Shown in pieces: positions 24,700-36,149 of a DNA stretch of 64,000 bases (position 1 is its first letter; each line of letters opens with the position of its first letter). The DNA is from Rhododendron vialii. Lineage: Eukaryota > Streptophyta > Magnoliopsida > Ericales > Ericaceae. The notes beneath the pieces are model-generated. The model was not told the DNA's origin and did no database searches. It saw only the letters and a list, made by a program, of their open reading frames with translations. Where the stretch lies: assembly GCF_030253575.1 (NCBI RefSeq), contig NC_080568.1:3526501-3590500 (forward strand). Direction: 5' to 3'. The translations under genes were made by a program, and so were the position numbers.

Positions 24700-25865
24700 C
24701 AAGGAAAAAAAAGTTTGGCTCACCGAATTAGAGCGTACACCAATAAATTTTAGCTACTCAACAGTCCACTTTTTTCATTTTACCTACTCAAATTTCTCTC
24801 AACCCTACACCAATCCTCTCTATTACCATCTCTATTCTTATAAAATACTATAAAAATTTACTATTCATCCGGTACTAGAGCTCTATTGGAGAGAGGGAGA
24901 GAGAGGAAGAGAGAGAAATAATTATTGTTTAATAAGATAACCCATAAATAGTTTCAATGTATTAATAGAGAGCCAAACCACCTAGAGCTATTTTACCTTT
25001 GTGTTTAGCTACTCTGGTGCAAAGCAATTTTCTTATTTTGACAAGCTAAAATAGATATTAAAAAAAAAAGTTTTTTTATCTTCACTGATAAACTTGCTCT
25101 TACATGGGCTTGAGGCCAGCCTAATTTAAAAAAGAAAGTTCAAAAGGGAAAACCAACAAAGCCCTAATATCTTTTGGAATCTGGCAAGCCCATGCTCGAC
25201 CCATGCGGAAAAATAAGCTTTACCTGGAAAACGATAGCAGCTCGTCGAATTCCATTTATTGTCTTTTTGTTGATCGTTTATTTTCTTATGATAAAAGCTA
25301 CTATTCAATAGGGAGAATATCAATATCCTATTAACTTGATTTTTGCGTGGATAATTTGGCCAAAAGGTCCCCTAGATTGAACGGAAAGCGTGGTATGTTT
25401 TTTACACTTCTAGACTAATAGCTGCTAGTCCTCCTGTTAATGATAATTGTCAAATTATTTCTACTAAATGATATTTTAATTAGTTGATTTATGTGAGAAG
25501 AATGGCATGCCTAGAATTTCATGGAAACTTTAACTTTATGAAAATCCCCTAGTTTTTTTTACTCAACTCACATATATAAACAACAATATACAAGAGCTAT
25601 ATATACAACAGATTATAAAGGCAAGGCACAAATGGAGAGGAGCCTCTGGCCTGACCAACGGCTGGATATGGTTTTTGAATATTAGTCCTACTCAACGAGC
25701 TCTCCAAAATAAACGTTTCCGATCATTGGAGTGAGATCGGAACAAATCTCGATCAGCCGGGACAGCACAGCACCAACCCCCAGTTTGGAAGTCTTCAGTG
25801 CACTGTGAGCTCATCCAATTTCTGTAGCTGCAGCCGCTATTAATCTCCACCGAACTACTTCTTGA
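24700..25865. other. intergenic, no gene recognised
   Basis: AT-rich. 25185-25385 shares a diverged repeat with 22400-22620. GA-rich run at 24890-24920. No supported coding sequence. Confidence 0.4.
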
Positions 25866-25869
25866 AGCC

Positions 25870-26311
25870 ACATGGGAATATTTATTTGCAAATGAGACCT
25901 TCTATATTCCAAGGGAACCAGAAGCTTCCATATTCCTTTTTTAAAGGCTTTGCCCGTGGTCATTATGGGTACAAGGAAAAGAAATAGTGTACAAGTCCAG
26001 TGTACTTGTGTGAGAGAAAGAAAGGGTGGGTACGTATAATCTTTTGTAATCTGTTCTTCGGATTGGGTGAAAGTGGGTGTACAAGGGGTCGGGTTATGCG
26101 ATTTTGCCCGAGTGTTTTCTTGTACAAGTTATTCTCTCATAGTGAAGAACCGGTTCTCTCCCGTGGAGTAGGCATAATTTTGTCGAATCACGTAATTTTT
26201 TTGTGTTCTCTTCTATTTTCTTTCATCGCATTTTTATGGCTTATTGCTTTGGGATTGTGAGTTATTTCTGTTGAATCTCGGCACTGGTGCGCTAATTCCG
26301 CCGTTTCTCAA
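25870..26311 (+). mobile_element. Copia-type LTR remnant (3' half of an LTR)
   Basis: The run TCTCATAGTGAAGAACCGGT, then CCGTGGAGTAGGC, CACGTAATTTTTTTGTGTTC and TTCTATTTTC, ending TTCTCAACA, follows the familiar R-U5 layout of plant Copia LTRs. No internal element sequence follows, so it is a solo or truncated LTR. The left end was not located with confidence. Confidence 0.5.
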
Positions 26312-26568
26312 CAGTGATTAGGGAGAAAAATACTGTAAAAGATAAACATGTATAATTAAAAAAAAAAATTAATTCCTCAAATGCACGTGACATTGCGATG
26401 TAGGTTACAATCACGATTTTAAGTACATCAGTTCAGGATATGCATAACGTAAACTTTTGCACACACATTGCGTGTACCACGACTTCTAGCCTCTCATTTT
26501 TTAAGGCCAAAAGTAACGTTTTATTAAAGGTGAAAAGGAAAAGAGAATTTCAACCAAATGTTGAAAAT

Positions 26569-26702
26569 TGGAAAAATGACGGCTCAGGACGTACGTGTTT
26601 TAATAATTAATCGCCATTGACATTTGCAATATTAACAAATGTTTTCAGCATGTCTTTGGCGGGTATTAATTATCAAAACACGTCATTGGCTGTCATTTTC
26701 CC
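26569..26702. mobile_element. small palindromic MITE, copy 2
   Basis: About 134 bp palindrome with the same arms as 24557-24690 (AAAATGACGGC at the left and the complement at the right; TATTAATTATCAAAACACG inside). No clear target duplication. Confidence 0.65.
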
Positions 26703-26952
26703 AATAAAATACAGTCAAATGAGAACAAAACCCAAACACTCAAAAGGAAAAAAACCCATAACACCTAAAGGCCTAAGCCCAAGAAACCCAAAACAAAACC
26801 CTAGAATTTTGACTTCTGTCTTATTGAAAGGCTCTAGAACAAGGAGGCTTTTAGACCAGAACATGGGCAAGCATATATCTCTGGCAATTAACTGGCCTTA
26901 TTTTGCAAGCGATCAAACTAACTGGCCTTATTTTGGGGATGGAGGGGACGGA

Positions 26953-28838
26953 TCATCTAGGATTCTTGGTCGGATCGTGATGCGATAGAATGGTGTATGC
27001 CGTTTGTGCCAGCGTGAAGAAGAAAAGGAAAACAGCAGCTATGAGCGAGAGAATCGCCCAAGGGTTCCTAAAATAGTTCTTCATGAGATACACACGCACT
27101 CGCCGCTCCTTCCAGTACCTATTCACCTTCCCATGCAACTCATACAGGCTGCTGTCCGGGTCAAGCGTTACATCCCTAGAGAGGGAATCAAAGAGCTTGA
27201 GCACGCCTTTGTCGCTGCCGATGGCATTCTTGATGATCCCTGCGGCGTGCAAGAGGCTAACGTCCTCGGCCCCTTGGATGATTTTGCTCATGAAGAAGAT
27301 ATAGGAGGTGACCTCGTTCCCCGCCTCAACATGGAACCGCTCGAAAGCAATGAGGTTGAGAAACGTAAACTCGGTAGTGTCGTCCAACACTATGGGCGGG
27401 AGACTCAGCACCCCGGCGCCTGTAAAGGAGATGTCATTCAGGCTTGCGCTCCTGCTTTTCTTGAATCGGATTCCGGCATCGCTGAGCTCCATCGCAGACC
27501 GGATGACCTCGTAATTGCCAGCTCCTCCCGTGCTCCTCCTCCTCTTGAATAGAAAGGCAATTCTCTCGCGGGTGTCTTCCATAAGGAGACTTGACCTGTA
27601 CACGTCGAGTAAGTGCAAGCATTTGCCAATGCTGGAGTCGAGTGGGAACCAGGGGTTGGGGAAGCAGAATTCCCGAATGAGCTTGTTCACAAATTCCTCA
27701 TGATCTTTGATTGCAATCTCCTCCTTCCAACCGTTGATCGCAATCTCCTTCCCCTTTCCCTATTAATAAAATATTAATTACTTTTGCAGATAAAAAAAAA
27801 AAACTAACAAAAGTTCATAAAAACAAAATCAAAAGTAATTTAGTGCGAATTGATGATCAATAAGGCGCGAGTTTTAATTCTTGTAGAGAAAATTTTGTGG
27901 TAATTAAGAAAAAATGAGTGCTAGCCGCTATAGGTACATACACACTTCAGACCCGTCTTGAATTCTAAAAAAAAAGATCCGAACAGCTCATTTTGTTTAA
28001 AATAGTTTGTTTAGCATTTCTGTAAAAAATTAACTCAATTTGATAAAATTTCGTAAACGTCTTACCCATATTGGGCTGAGTCGGTTTTCCGTAGTGTATT
28101 AAAATTTTGCAACCGAGGTGTTGTTCCTTGTGCAATGTGAAACTTCAGAAGAAGGAGATCGATCGATCAAATTAAAAACGAACAAAATGAAGGGAAAAAG
28201 ATATATGAGATGATCATGATCACCTCAGTTCCCTCCTCCTTTTCAACAGCAACAAGCGTGGTGAGAAGAAGCATGGGGAGTTGATTTTCAAGCATCATCA
28301 TGTCACGTCTGATATAAGGCACAACGTGGAGCTTCCCGTGCTTGCTAAAGATCGGATCATTTACAGAATAATCATCCATCTCCAGCGTTGAGGTACGTAG
28401 GACTTCGAGCATAAAACAGCCATCAAGAATCATCAGCACCAAGAACCGCTCGGTGTCAGCTTCCCAACGAGGATCGAGTGACTCGTAGGAGTCTTTCAGG
28501 CTTTGAGCGACTTCGGCCAGAGCCGCGTTGTAGTATGCAAGAGGCTTTCGGGACCTCTTTAGAAAATGGAGGAGAGCGCGGCGTTTGTGCTTCTCCATCT
28601 GCTCCAAGTGGGACTCCATGTGATGGTAAGGCCCGAACGAGACGAACTGAGGCTTGTAGGCGTAACTGTTCAAAACCGTGACGCCTTTCGGGACTTTGTA
28701 TATGGATTGCTTGTTCCATTGCTGCATTTCTGCAGTTTCGGTTGTTGTCATTAGCTTCAATTCATCTTCTAATTGCATCGCCCAATTATTAAGTCTTTCT
28801 CCCATTTCCTCCTTAACCACTCCAGTACTCCAATCCAC
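26953..28838 (-). CDS. DUF247/UPF0481 family protein, intact two-exon gene
   Basis: Minus strand. Exon 1 is 28224-28838 (205 codons from MDWSTGVVKEE), donor GAG|GTGATC; exon 2 is 26953-27759 (268 residues plus stop), acceptor TTAATAG|GGAAAG. The junction is phase 0 and the product is 473 aa, a normal length for the family. Exon 1 shows the family hallmarks SIYKVP, YKPQFVSFGPYHH and a MEKHKRRALLHFL stretch, then FLVLMILDGCFMLEVLR and LENQLPMLLL. Exon 2 ends with a hydrophobic segment (NPWAILSLIAAVFLFFFTL) typical of the C-terminal membrane anchor. The family is plant-specific and mostly uncharacterised; some grass members act in self-incompatibility, but nothing here supports that role. The gene is intact as read, though expression is untested. 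Confidence 0.88.
27935..28098. mobile_element. shortened family 2 MITE in the DUF247 intron
   Basis: CTATAGGTACATACACACTT at the left matches 15855-15875; the inner and right parts are reduced compared with 15852-16252. It lies in the intron of the intact DUF247 gene. Confidence 0.5.
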
Positions 28839-28859
28839 CCTATAAATAGTTCAAGCTAG

Positions 28860-29329
28860 TAAAACAGTAAAAGACACTCTTTTTTTTTGATAACCGAATA
28901 TCCGGATCAGCTTACGCTCATCTCAACTAATTCCTTTTCCGACCAGTAAAAGACACATTACTTCAGCATTTTTTTTTCCCCTTTTTGTTGTTTCTTTCTC
29001 TCTCGCTAAACATTCAAGCAAGGGATTTGCATCTGTTTAAAACGGTTGTTTATTTTTAAAAATGAGCCCAAAATACAAAGCATATATTCTAAACCGACAA
29101 AAAACGGTTGTTTATTTTTAAAAAAATGATTTTTTTTGTTCGTTTCTTGCACAGACCAAAAGTTGGAGGATTAATGATTTTTTTTTATTCGTACAGTTAA
29201 AAAAATGATTTTTTATTAGTTTCTTTCTCTCTCCCTTGACATTCAAGTAAAGGATTCGAAAGAATTCGTCCTGCGCCTTTCTCTGAATCCAGATGTTTAT
29301 TCCCAACAATTTACAACGAGATTTGCTAG
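28860..29329. other. upstream spacer of the DUF247 gene
   Basis: T-rich spacer shared with copy A (17300-17640 and 20925-21050). A TATAAATAG lies at about 28841-28849, directly before the chosen start codon, and is a candidate TATA box; if it is used, translation would have to begin at the in-frame MGERLNNW methionine (about 28805). Confidence 0.4.
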
Positions 29330-29770
29330 TAGCACGCACAATTAATGTCTTAATCAATTAGGATCGGTTACATAAATCCGTATTTTTCATTGAGTTCTGT
29401 CGATGGCATTGTGTTCCGTAATATTCAATAAGCTTAGATCTTTGCGCACTACTGCTTTTAAAGTCAATTTCGGTCTACCTTTCCCCTTGGTGCTATCATC
29501 TACCGTAATTATATCACTCATTCTAATTACTGCGTCACAATAGACATGACCAAACCACTTTAGTCTTTGTTCTCTCATCTTAGTTTCTAATGGTGTTACT
29601 CTTGCTGTTCCACGAATGTTTTCGTTTCTAATTCAATCTCGCTAAGTCTGACTACACATCCATCATAACATTCTTATTCCGACTACACTCATCTGACTCA
29701 CATGTTATTTCTTAGCAGCCCAATACTCTGTGCCATACAACCTTGCTGGCCTTAGAGCAAATTTTTTGTG
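29330..29770 (-). mobile_element. RTE-type LINE remnant, copy B
   Basis: The minus-strand frame 29387-29578 reads LKWFGHV, then KGKGRPKLT, VVRKDLSLLN and HNAIDRTQ, which is the conserved C-terminal tail of plant RTE-clade LINE reverse transcriptases (LRWFGHV...GRPK...V.KDL...A.DR..W). The rest of the LINE is missing; this is an old 5'-truncated insertion that predates the segmental duplication. Confidence 0.7.
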
Positions 29771-30594
29771 CACACACTCATCCGACAATTTACGCAAATG
29801 TCAAATCACGTCAATTCTGTGCATGTGTTTTTTTCTGGGCGCATGCATGAGCTTCTGGACACAACACCCAACTCCATGGAACCTTCCGAATAAGCTCTAA
29901 TAACCAGACGACATAAAAACCCCGATGTAAAGACATATAGAGGTTATTGCAACCAACACACAGCAAGTCAGAGAAATTTAAGATAGATAAACTTTGCCTT
30001 TGAGAAATAGGAGTATTGGCTTTCAGCTGTAGGAGTTAGACCGCCAAAAAAAGAGTGGGGGCAACCTAGGAAGCACAATCCCCTATTTTCAGTTTACATC
30101 GACAACTCAAATTGGTTAAGTAAACAGAACCGATCACATGTACGTATTCAAGGTGGGATACTTCAAGGAGTGGGAAATGACAAATTTCTAGTATCCGAGA
30201 GCAACAATTACTCAGTAATATTCACAAAGAAGTTGAAAAATGGCCACCTCCATACCAAGAAGAATCATCAGCTGCGGAAACTGTATTACCAGCACTTGTT
30301 TTGGCTCAACCTGGAAGCATATACCCCTGGCGGTAGCAGTTTCCAACTCCACGAGGACAAGATGGATCTGTTTTCACTGATTGTATAAAGCAACCCAAGT
30401 AACCGGAGAACCAGTTCTAACTGACCTAACATTGAACACAGATGGCATGGAACACTCCTTGCCCAAATACACTGACAAAAAGAGCAGGTCTGTACATTGG
30501 ACGACCAAAAGAATTGTTGAGAAACTACTCGATTGCGTAAGTCTTCCCAATGAATAATAATGGCGTGTAGTATCGAAAAAGGAAGGCTCCCCTG

Positions 30595-33500
30595 CTATCT
30601 CCTTCGGCGCCACCAATCTGGTACTTTCAACCTCTGGCTTCTATGTACAGCAAGTTTGGCAGCAGGAACCTTGTGCTTTACCTGTCTCCAGATCATATTC
30701 ACACCATCTTCTTTTTTTGGAGGATACTGGAATTCAAAGTGATGGGAGATGCTTTTCAGCCGTCTCCACATTTCCAGCCATCTCTCTTTCGGAAACTGCC
30801 GGAGCTGCGTAACCAGGTAACCTGGTTCTAATGCCTCCTTGACAGAGAAGAAAACTGAGAACTGGGTGTAGTCTAATTCGTCCTCATAGGGGAGCTCAAT
30901 TTGGTCACTCACAATGACAGGAACACAGTGGCTCACAATAGCATCAAACAGACGGCAAGAGGAAGGGGTATCTCCGGCAGGATGCAGACAGAACTTTGAT
31001 AAACGCATCCCTTCTGTGGACTGTGAATAACAAAAGAGAGAGAAAATGAGAGAACATAAGGTAACTACAATACTAAAAGGGCATGTTTGATTGACTCATT
31101 TTCAAGTGGGATTTGGTAAGAAAACCGTGGGAACCACATTTTCAGCTTGAGTGTAATATTAGTGGACAAATTACATATCCATCGAAGATTTGGCAATAGT
31201 AATCCCATACTCATCCTAGGGTATCGCATATCCACTTATTATTAGTTGGACGTATCAAACATAGCCTGAGGGGACTCACAGAGGCAACCTAACAATAGGA
31301 AATATCACTCTGTCGCGCACACCAAACAACAGAATTCCAGTACGAGTCGTGCAGAATGCAATAGATAAATGATTGACCTTCAAAATACTGGGGATGTGTA
31401 ATTTAAGCCAGAATGCAATGAAGGGGAAGAGACAGCACTGGATTCAAAGACAGTGCTCTTTACAATTTGACCAGTTCACAAACAAGCCTTTTCATAGTGA
31501 CTAACTACCAGTGGCCAAGCACAAGGGGAGGCACAGTTCAAAAAAAAAAAACCACACAAGGGGAGGCAGGGGCCATTCCCCTCTGAAAACCTTAAACTAC
31601 TCTAAAATGAAAGCAAATAGGCAAGCACATTGTGATGCAAAAAGAATATTGATGAGTAAAAACCCACCAACAAGAAAGTTGATCAGGCAGAGGAGTCGCT
31701 AGTAATGTCCTTACCAACAGACTCTGGTTCTAAGTGAAGTGCACTTTCGAAGCCAGACAAAAAAAATAGCATTCTCAGCTCATTCATACAACTATAAATC
31801 ATACCGCTTTTATGCTTTCTCCCGTTGCATGGCTGTTTTCATAGTGGACATCCTCGTAACCGACTAATATCTTTGCCAGTTTAGCGCGAACTTTTCCTTC
31901 CTGCAACAGTCCAGAGAATAAGAGAGATATTTTAGCTCCACCAGTCCTGAGAATAAGAGAGCTCTGTTCTAAATGGCGGCCGCCGAGGCCGCCTAGGCGC
32001 TTGGAGGTACCCTGCCACCACGCCAATACCCCTTGGCGTTTGATTTGGCGCCCAGGGAGGTTTGGCGGTGTTTGGCGGCCGCCTAGGCGGCCTTGGCGGT
32101 CTTGGCGGCCGCCTAGGCGGCCATGGCGGTCTCGGCGATTTGGCTCCCAGGGAGGTTTGGCAGTGTTTGGCGGCGGCCTTGGCGGTCTTGGCGGCATCAT
32201 CGACGTCTTTGGAGGCCTTTGGCGGCCTAAAATGTATAGTATTAAACTAATGTAGATCAAGTTTTGGAAGGGTATGGAGGAGAAGAGTTAAAGAAATGAG
32301 ATGAACTTTTAACTTGGCATTAGGGATCTCCGATTTCGTTTATTTCTACTTATTGTCTCATTCAATTTATTTGCTAGTTGCTACTACTTAATTTCATTTG
32401 GGTTTGTACATTAAACTTTGCATTATGGTTATGTAGAACTTTCAACTTGTATTATGGATACATAGAATATAGTTTGATTGGATAATGGTTTGTTAAAAAA
32501 AAAAAAAAAACGCCGAATTGCTTGGCAGTGCCTAGGCGGCTTGGCGCTTGGAGGTGGGTCTCCGCCCTACTAGCGCCAAGGGCCATTTAGAACATTGTAA
32601 GAGAGATATTTCAACCCTGAAAACCAACTTACATCTTTCCTCACAGTCGTCCCCTTGAAGAAAAGAAGTGTAGAACGAGACCCATATGGATCTGGAGGGT
32701 CATCATCAGTAAATGAATCCACAACATGCACGTATGGGGCCACCACATCTTTGTTCAAATTTGCCATGATTTTAGGGTAGCGGCCAAAATCTGCAACAAT
32801 GAGAATAGATGCGTTCACCTCCTCCCGAAGATATCTGAAAGCATTTGGATGATTCATGGGAATTACATGGTCTCGGCCGGCTGACCTCTGCCAATAATTG
32901 GAATCCCTCAGAAATTTAAGCACATCAACCTGAAAAAAGAATCACCCATTCTCAGACTTTGTAGGGATACAAGTTGGAGAAACAGGGGCAGAGGGAGTGG
33001 CACATGATTCATTATCATGGTAATGTGGCCAAAGTGGTGCTGAGAACATTCAAAAAGACAATAACCTGCATTTAATAAATCGTTAATAAAAGGAGATCCT
33101 GAAGTGGATCAAAAGTTTTGGATTGTATAACAAAAAGACAGAGAAAGTAGTTAAAACATAAAATAAGCAGCAGAAAGCAACTCGACGATCCCATAGTCAT
33201 GAAACAAACAAGTTTTTTCTCAAATAATTACACTTTGAAAGGTAGCCATCTAATCCAGCAGAAAGGCTCATTGCAAAGGGCTGCATTAGGCAATTAGAAA
33301 TCTGATAACAAGCTATCAAACAGTTAAAAAAAAAAAACACCTCTTTGCTTTGAGTTGATACATCAAAGCACTAATTCAAACTGAACATTGCGTTTCTGTG
33401 ATGGTCCGAGAATAGGAGCACATCATGTAACTGATTAGTTTAAACAAGGCTAACTGCGAGATGATATGACCCCTTCATTAACAATTCTCCTACTAGTTAT

Positions 33501-35537
33501 AGACAACAAGAAGTGGCCATTAATCAGGTAAAATGTATAAAGAACAGGAGTTTAGTGTAAAATCAAGTCCTTATTCCTACTAGTAAGCCCCTCTAAAAGA
33601 TGTCTCAGTGCCAGCAATAAATGCCTAGAATTCCCTTTTTAGCATGCCGCATTATTGTACTCCTTCCATTCTAATTTTTGTGAATTTCATTATAGGGCTG
33701 AATATGAAAATAAGATGGTTCTACCAAGTCTGAAAGAGAGTTATAGAGCAAGTGTAGAAGAAGGGTGTTCAGAGCGTGCTTAAACAAAGTAAAGAAGGCA
33801 TAGCTTAGCTTTCTCATTGCAACCCAATTTCCAAGAGTCCAATCAGATGTCTTCTTTAGACTTTAACAATTTCAAACTGCATAAGTTTCATCATCAGGAG
33901 TCAAGACCCAGTCCACACAAAATACCTCACCGAAATCCAATTTCGTCACCTGCCTAATGTCTAATAAGCAGCTAAAGCCTCAAATCCTAGACGTACTCTA
34001 AGCCCAATTCATAACAGTTAGACCATGAATTTAGCAGACAAAATTGATGTACTTTGTCAGATACCAGTACAAAATTTGGATAAATTACTATCTAAATTTG
34101 GATTTGTATTCATGCCCAGGGAAGATCAAAACAAAACAGATTCACTTTACAGCAACCTAAACAGTATATACTATATAGCTCCCTGGACGGCTCTCGGTTC
34201 TTGAGCAATAGAGAACAAAATTTATTTCTAAAAAGCAGAACTTATGTGTGCTATTAACACAATAGATATTCCAATTCACAGTTCAAACCCTTTGCACCAC
34301 AAAATTCTATCAACCAAAAAGGCAAGTGAGTAGTTAGACCATCGCCAGCCCTTACCCTGTTTTGATCAATATCTTGGTAATCCTAAGATTCCTAAAAATT
34401 CACTTGAATCCTTGACTTCAACCTATATCAGATTAAGTTTGCTCGTTATAGTATTCTTACCTTCATATCAAAGGAACCTTTTACTTAAATCTGAGCAACT
34501 TAGACTAAAAGGCTAAAAGCATTATAATGGCTGGAGATTCTCTAAGGCAACAAAACAATAAGTAGTTCCTAAGTCACATAATACGTACAGCTGCAAACGA
34601 ACCGAGCTACTCGAGGCTCGAATAGTTTGGGCTTGGCTCGAATCGTTTAGTAATCAAGCCGAGCTCGAGCTTTGGGCCCGTTTAGTAAACAAGGCGAGCT
34701 TTAACACTCCAAAGCTCGGCTCAAAAAAGTAGGTTCGGCTGGTTTAGTAAATGAATCAGGCTCGGCTCGTTAAGGGCTTGGCTCAGCCAAGATCAAGCTC
34801 AAGTTTTTGGCTCGTTTATTAAACGATCCAAGCTCAAACACAACAAAGCTCAACTCGGCTCGTTTGCCGTCCTAAATTAATACGCGTGCGCATGCGTTAA
34901 CGCAAGCGTGATATGGTCTTCTAAAAATATCCGAGATTACTAAAATTCGAGGACTGAGACCGCGAGCACTAAGCAAGGATTGGGAAAGGGAGCGGAGGGC
35001 CCGAATGGATGACGCCACTAAGCTTAACTAGTTCAAAATTCAAATCGCACAAGTGTATACCTGCAATTGGCGATCGATTTCGGTAGCCGGATCGGTCATG
35101 TTATGCCCGTGGGTATTAAAACTCAACGACGAGAAAAACGGCACGAAGAACACGTCGGCCGAGTCCGGATCCAAAACCCTTATCGCCTCGCGGGTCGGGT
35201 CCTCCCCCTCGCACAGCAGCGACGCCGTCATCCAGTACTCGGCGCTGTGCTGCTTCCTCAGACCGGACCTCCCCGGCCACGCCGGAAGAGTCCGCGCCGT
35301 CACCGGAGTCTCGTCGGAGCTCCGGCGATCCAGCATGCCCACGTTGAACCGCCTGGGGAGGTCGTACATGTAGACGCGGAGGGGGGATTCGGTGCGGCGG
35401 CAGGGCGCACTGGCGGTGATGTTGAGGAGGGGGTAGAAGTGGGAGCGGACGTCGAGGGTGCCGATGAAGACGGCGTAGGTGAGGGTGAGGATGAGGACGG
35501 CGATGAGAGAGAGGACTGTTTTTCCGAGCAGTTTCAT
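30595..35537 (-). CDS. exostosin family glycosyltransferase (GT47), four exons
   Basis: Minus strand. Exons: 35061-35537 (159 codons), 32633-32929 (99), 31805-31900 (32), 30595-31020 (141 plus stop). All donors are GT and acceptors AG, all junctions phase 0, giving 431 aa. The N-terminus [20 protein letters not shown] is a type II signal anchor, placing the enzyme in the Golgi. The exostosin domain follows: [84 protein letters not shown]. The last group is the nucleotide-sugar binding region of GT47. Family members build xylan, pectin or xyloglucan side chains; the substrate here cannot be told. Intron 2 (31901-32632) holds a hAT-type insertion and intron 1 (32930-35060) a hAT-like palindrome. 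Confidence 0.93.
31021..31804. other. GT47 intron 3, nothing else recognised
   Basis: 784 bp intron between exons 3 and 4; no repeats or RNA genes recognised. Confidence 0.5.
31962..32597. mobile_element. non-autonomous hAT element in GT47 intron 2
   Basis: 636 bp flanked by the perfect 8 bp direct repeat TAAGAGAG (31954-31961 and 32598-32605), the target size of hAT transposons. Inverted ends: CTCTGTTCTAAATGGC at the left and the complement of CAATGTTCTAAATGGC at the right. The left 260 bp is GC-rich and full of GGCGGCC/CCTAGGCGG words; the rest is AT-rich with no transposase. It is 27 bp from the donor of exon 2, so it could influence splicing. Confidence 0.88.
34590..34880. mobile_element. 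diverged GAGCCGAGCTCG-type hAT palindrome in GT47 intron 1
   Basis: AGCTGCAAACGAACCGAGCT at the left and GGCTCGTTTGCCGTCCTA at the right mirror each other; the interior repeats GGCTCG words. It is a diverged relative of 59364-59820, where the 8 bp target duplication is clear. Confidence 0.65.
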
Positions 35538-35639
35538 TGCTCTCTCTCTAGGGTTTTTTTTTTACTCTCTCTCCTGTAGTCCTGTGCGTGGGTGTATGGA
35601 CATGTCTGTATTGTCTGAACTGTCTTTCTTGTTTGATTG

Positions 35640-35790
35640 TGGTGAATGGGAGGGTAGGGGAGGGGACAACCGGACGAGTAAAGGAATTGTTCATGAATGC
35701 GTAAGTGACAGAAGATTGGATGATAAGGAACCGATTTTGTGCCGTTGGATTTTTATACTTTTTCGGTCAATCAAAGAAGAACCCAGTCTA
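35640..35790 (-). promoter_or_regulatory. duplicated promoter block of the GT47 gene
   Basis: About 100-250 bp upstream of the start codon lies a block (AGAAGATTGGATGATAAGGA ... GTGCCGTTGGATTTTTATAC) that recurs upstream of the duplicated first exon at 38690-38760 in the same position. It is either simple duplication residue or a shared regulatory region; motifs were not identified. Confidence 0.45.
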
Positions 35791-36149
35791 CCCACGCACA
35801 GATTTTTTTTTATCGGGTCCATCAAGAGTCCCACACAAATGATCTGAGCCGTTCATTAAATGTAAAACATTTTTTCAATGATCTTTATGAAAAATCAACT
35901 CAATCTAATACCTATAAGTTCTTGACCTAATCATCTAACTTTTCATTAAGATTTCAAGAAAATAAAAAATTAAATAATTGGATCGAGCACCTATAAGTAT
36001 CTTATTAAGCTAATTTTTCACAGAAACTCTTGAAAAAGTGTTTGACATTCAATGAACGGCTCGGAGTGTTTATATGAGACTGTGGTGGGTCTCAAAAAAA
36101 ATCTGTGCACAATCTATGTATGTAATATCTGTATGGACAGACTTTCTGA
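35783..36149. mobile_element. palindromic MITE, family 1, copy 2
   Basis: Long inverted repeat related to 15484-15849: CGCACAGATTTT at the left, AAAATCTGTGCACAAT at the right, with TTCATTAAATGTAAAACATT mirrored inside. The right end reads GGACAGACTTTCTG. It lies just upstream of the GT47 gene. Confidence 0.75.

Larger units (their letters stand above)
26872..30181. repeat. segmental duplication, copy B (compact)
   Basis: 3.3 kb counterpart of 5190-23713, without the nested LTR elements, the family 1 MITE, the 3.3 kb block or the Tourist-like MITE. Its right edge lies just downstream of the 3' end of the GT47 gene (stop at 30595). Confidence 0.85.

Noticed and set aside
31799-32260. 153-codon frame rich in Arg/Pro/Gly across GT47 intron 2
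   Set aside because: It combines real exon 3 at one end with the GC-rich arm of the hAT insertion; only 31805-31900 is coding.
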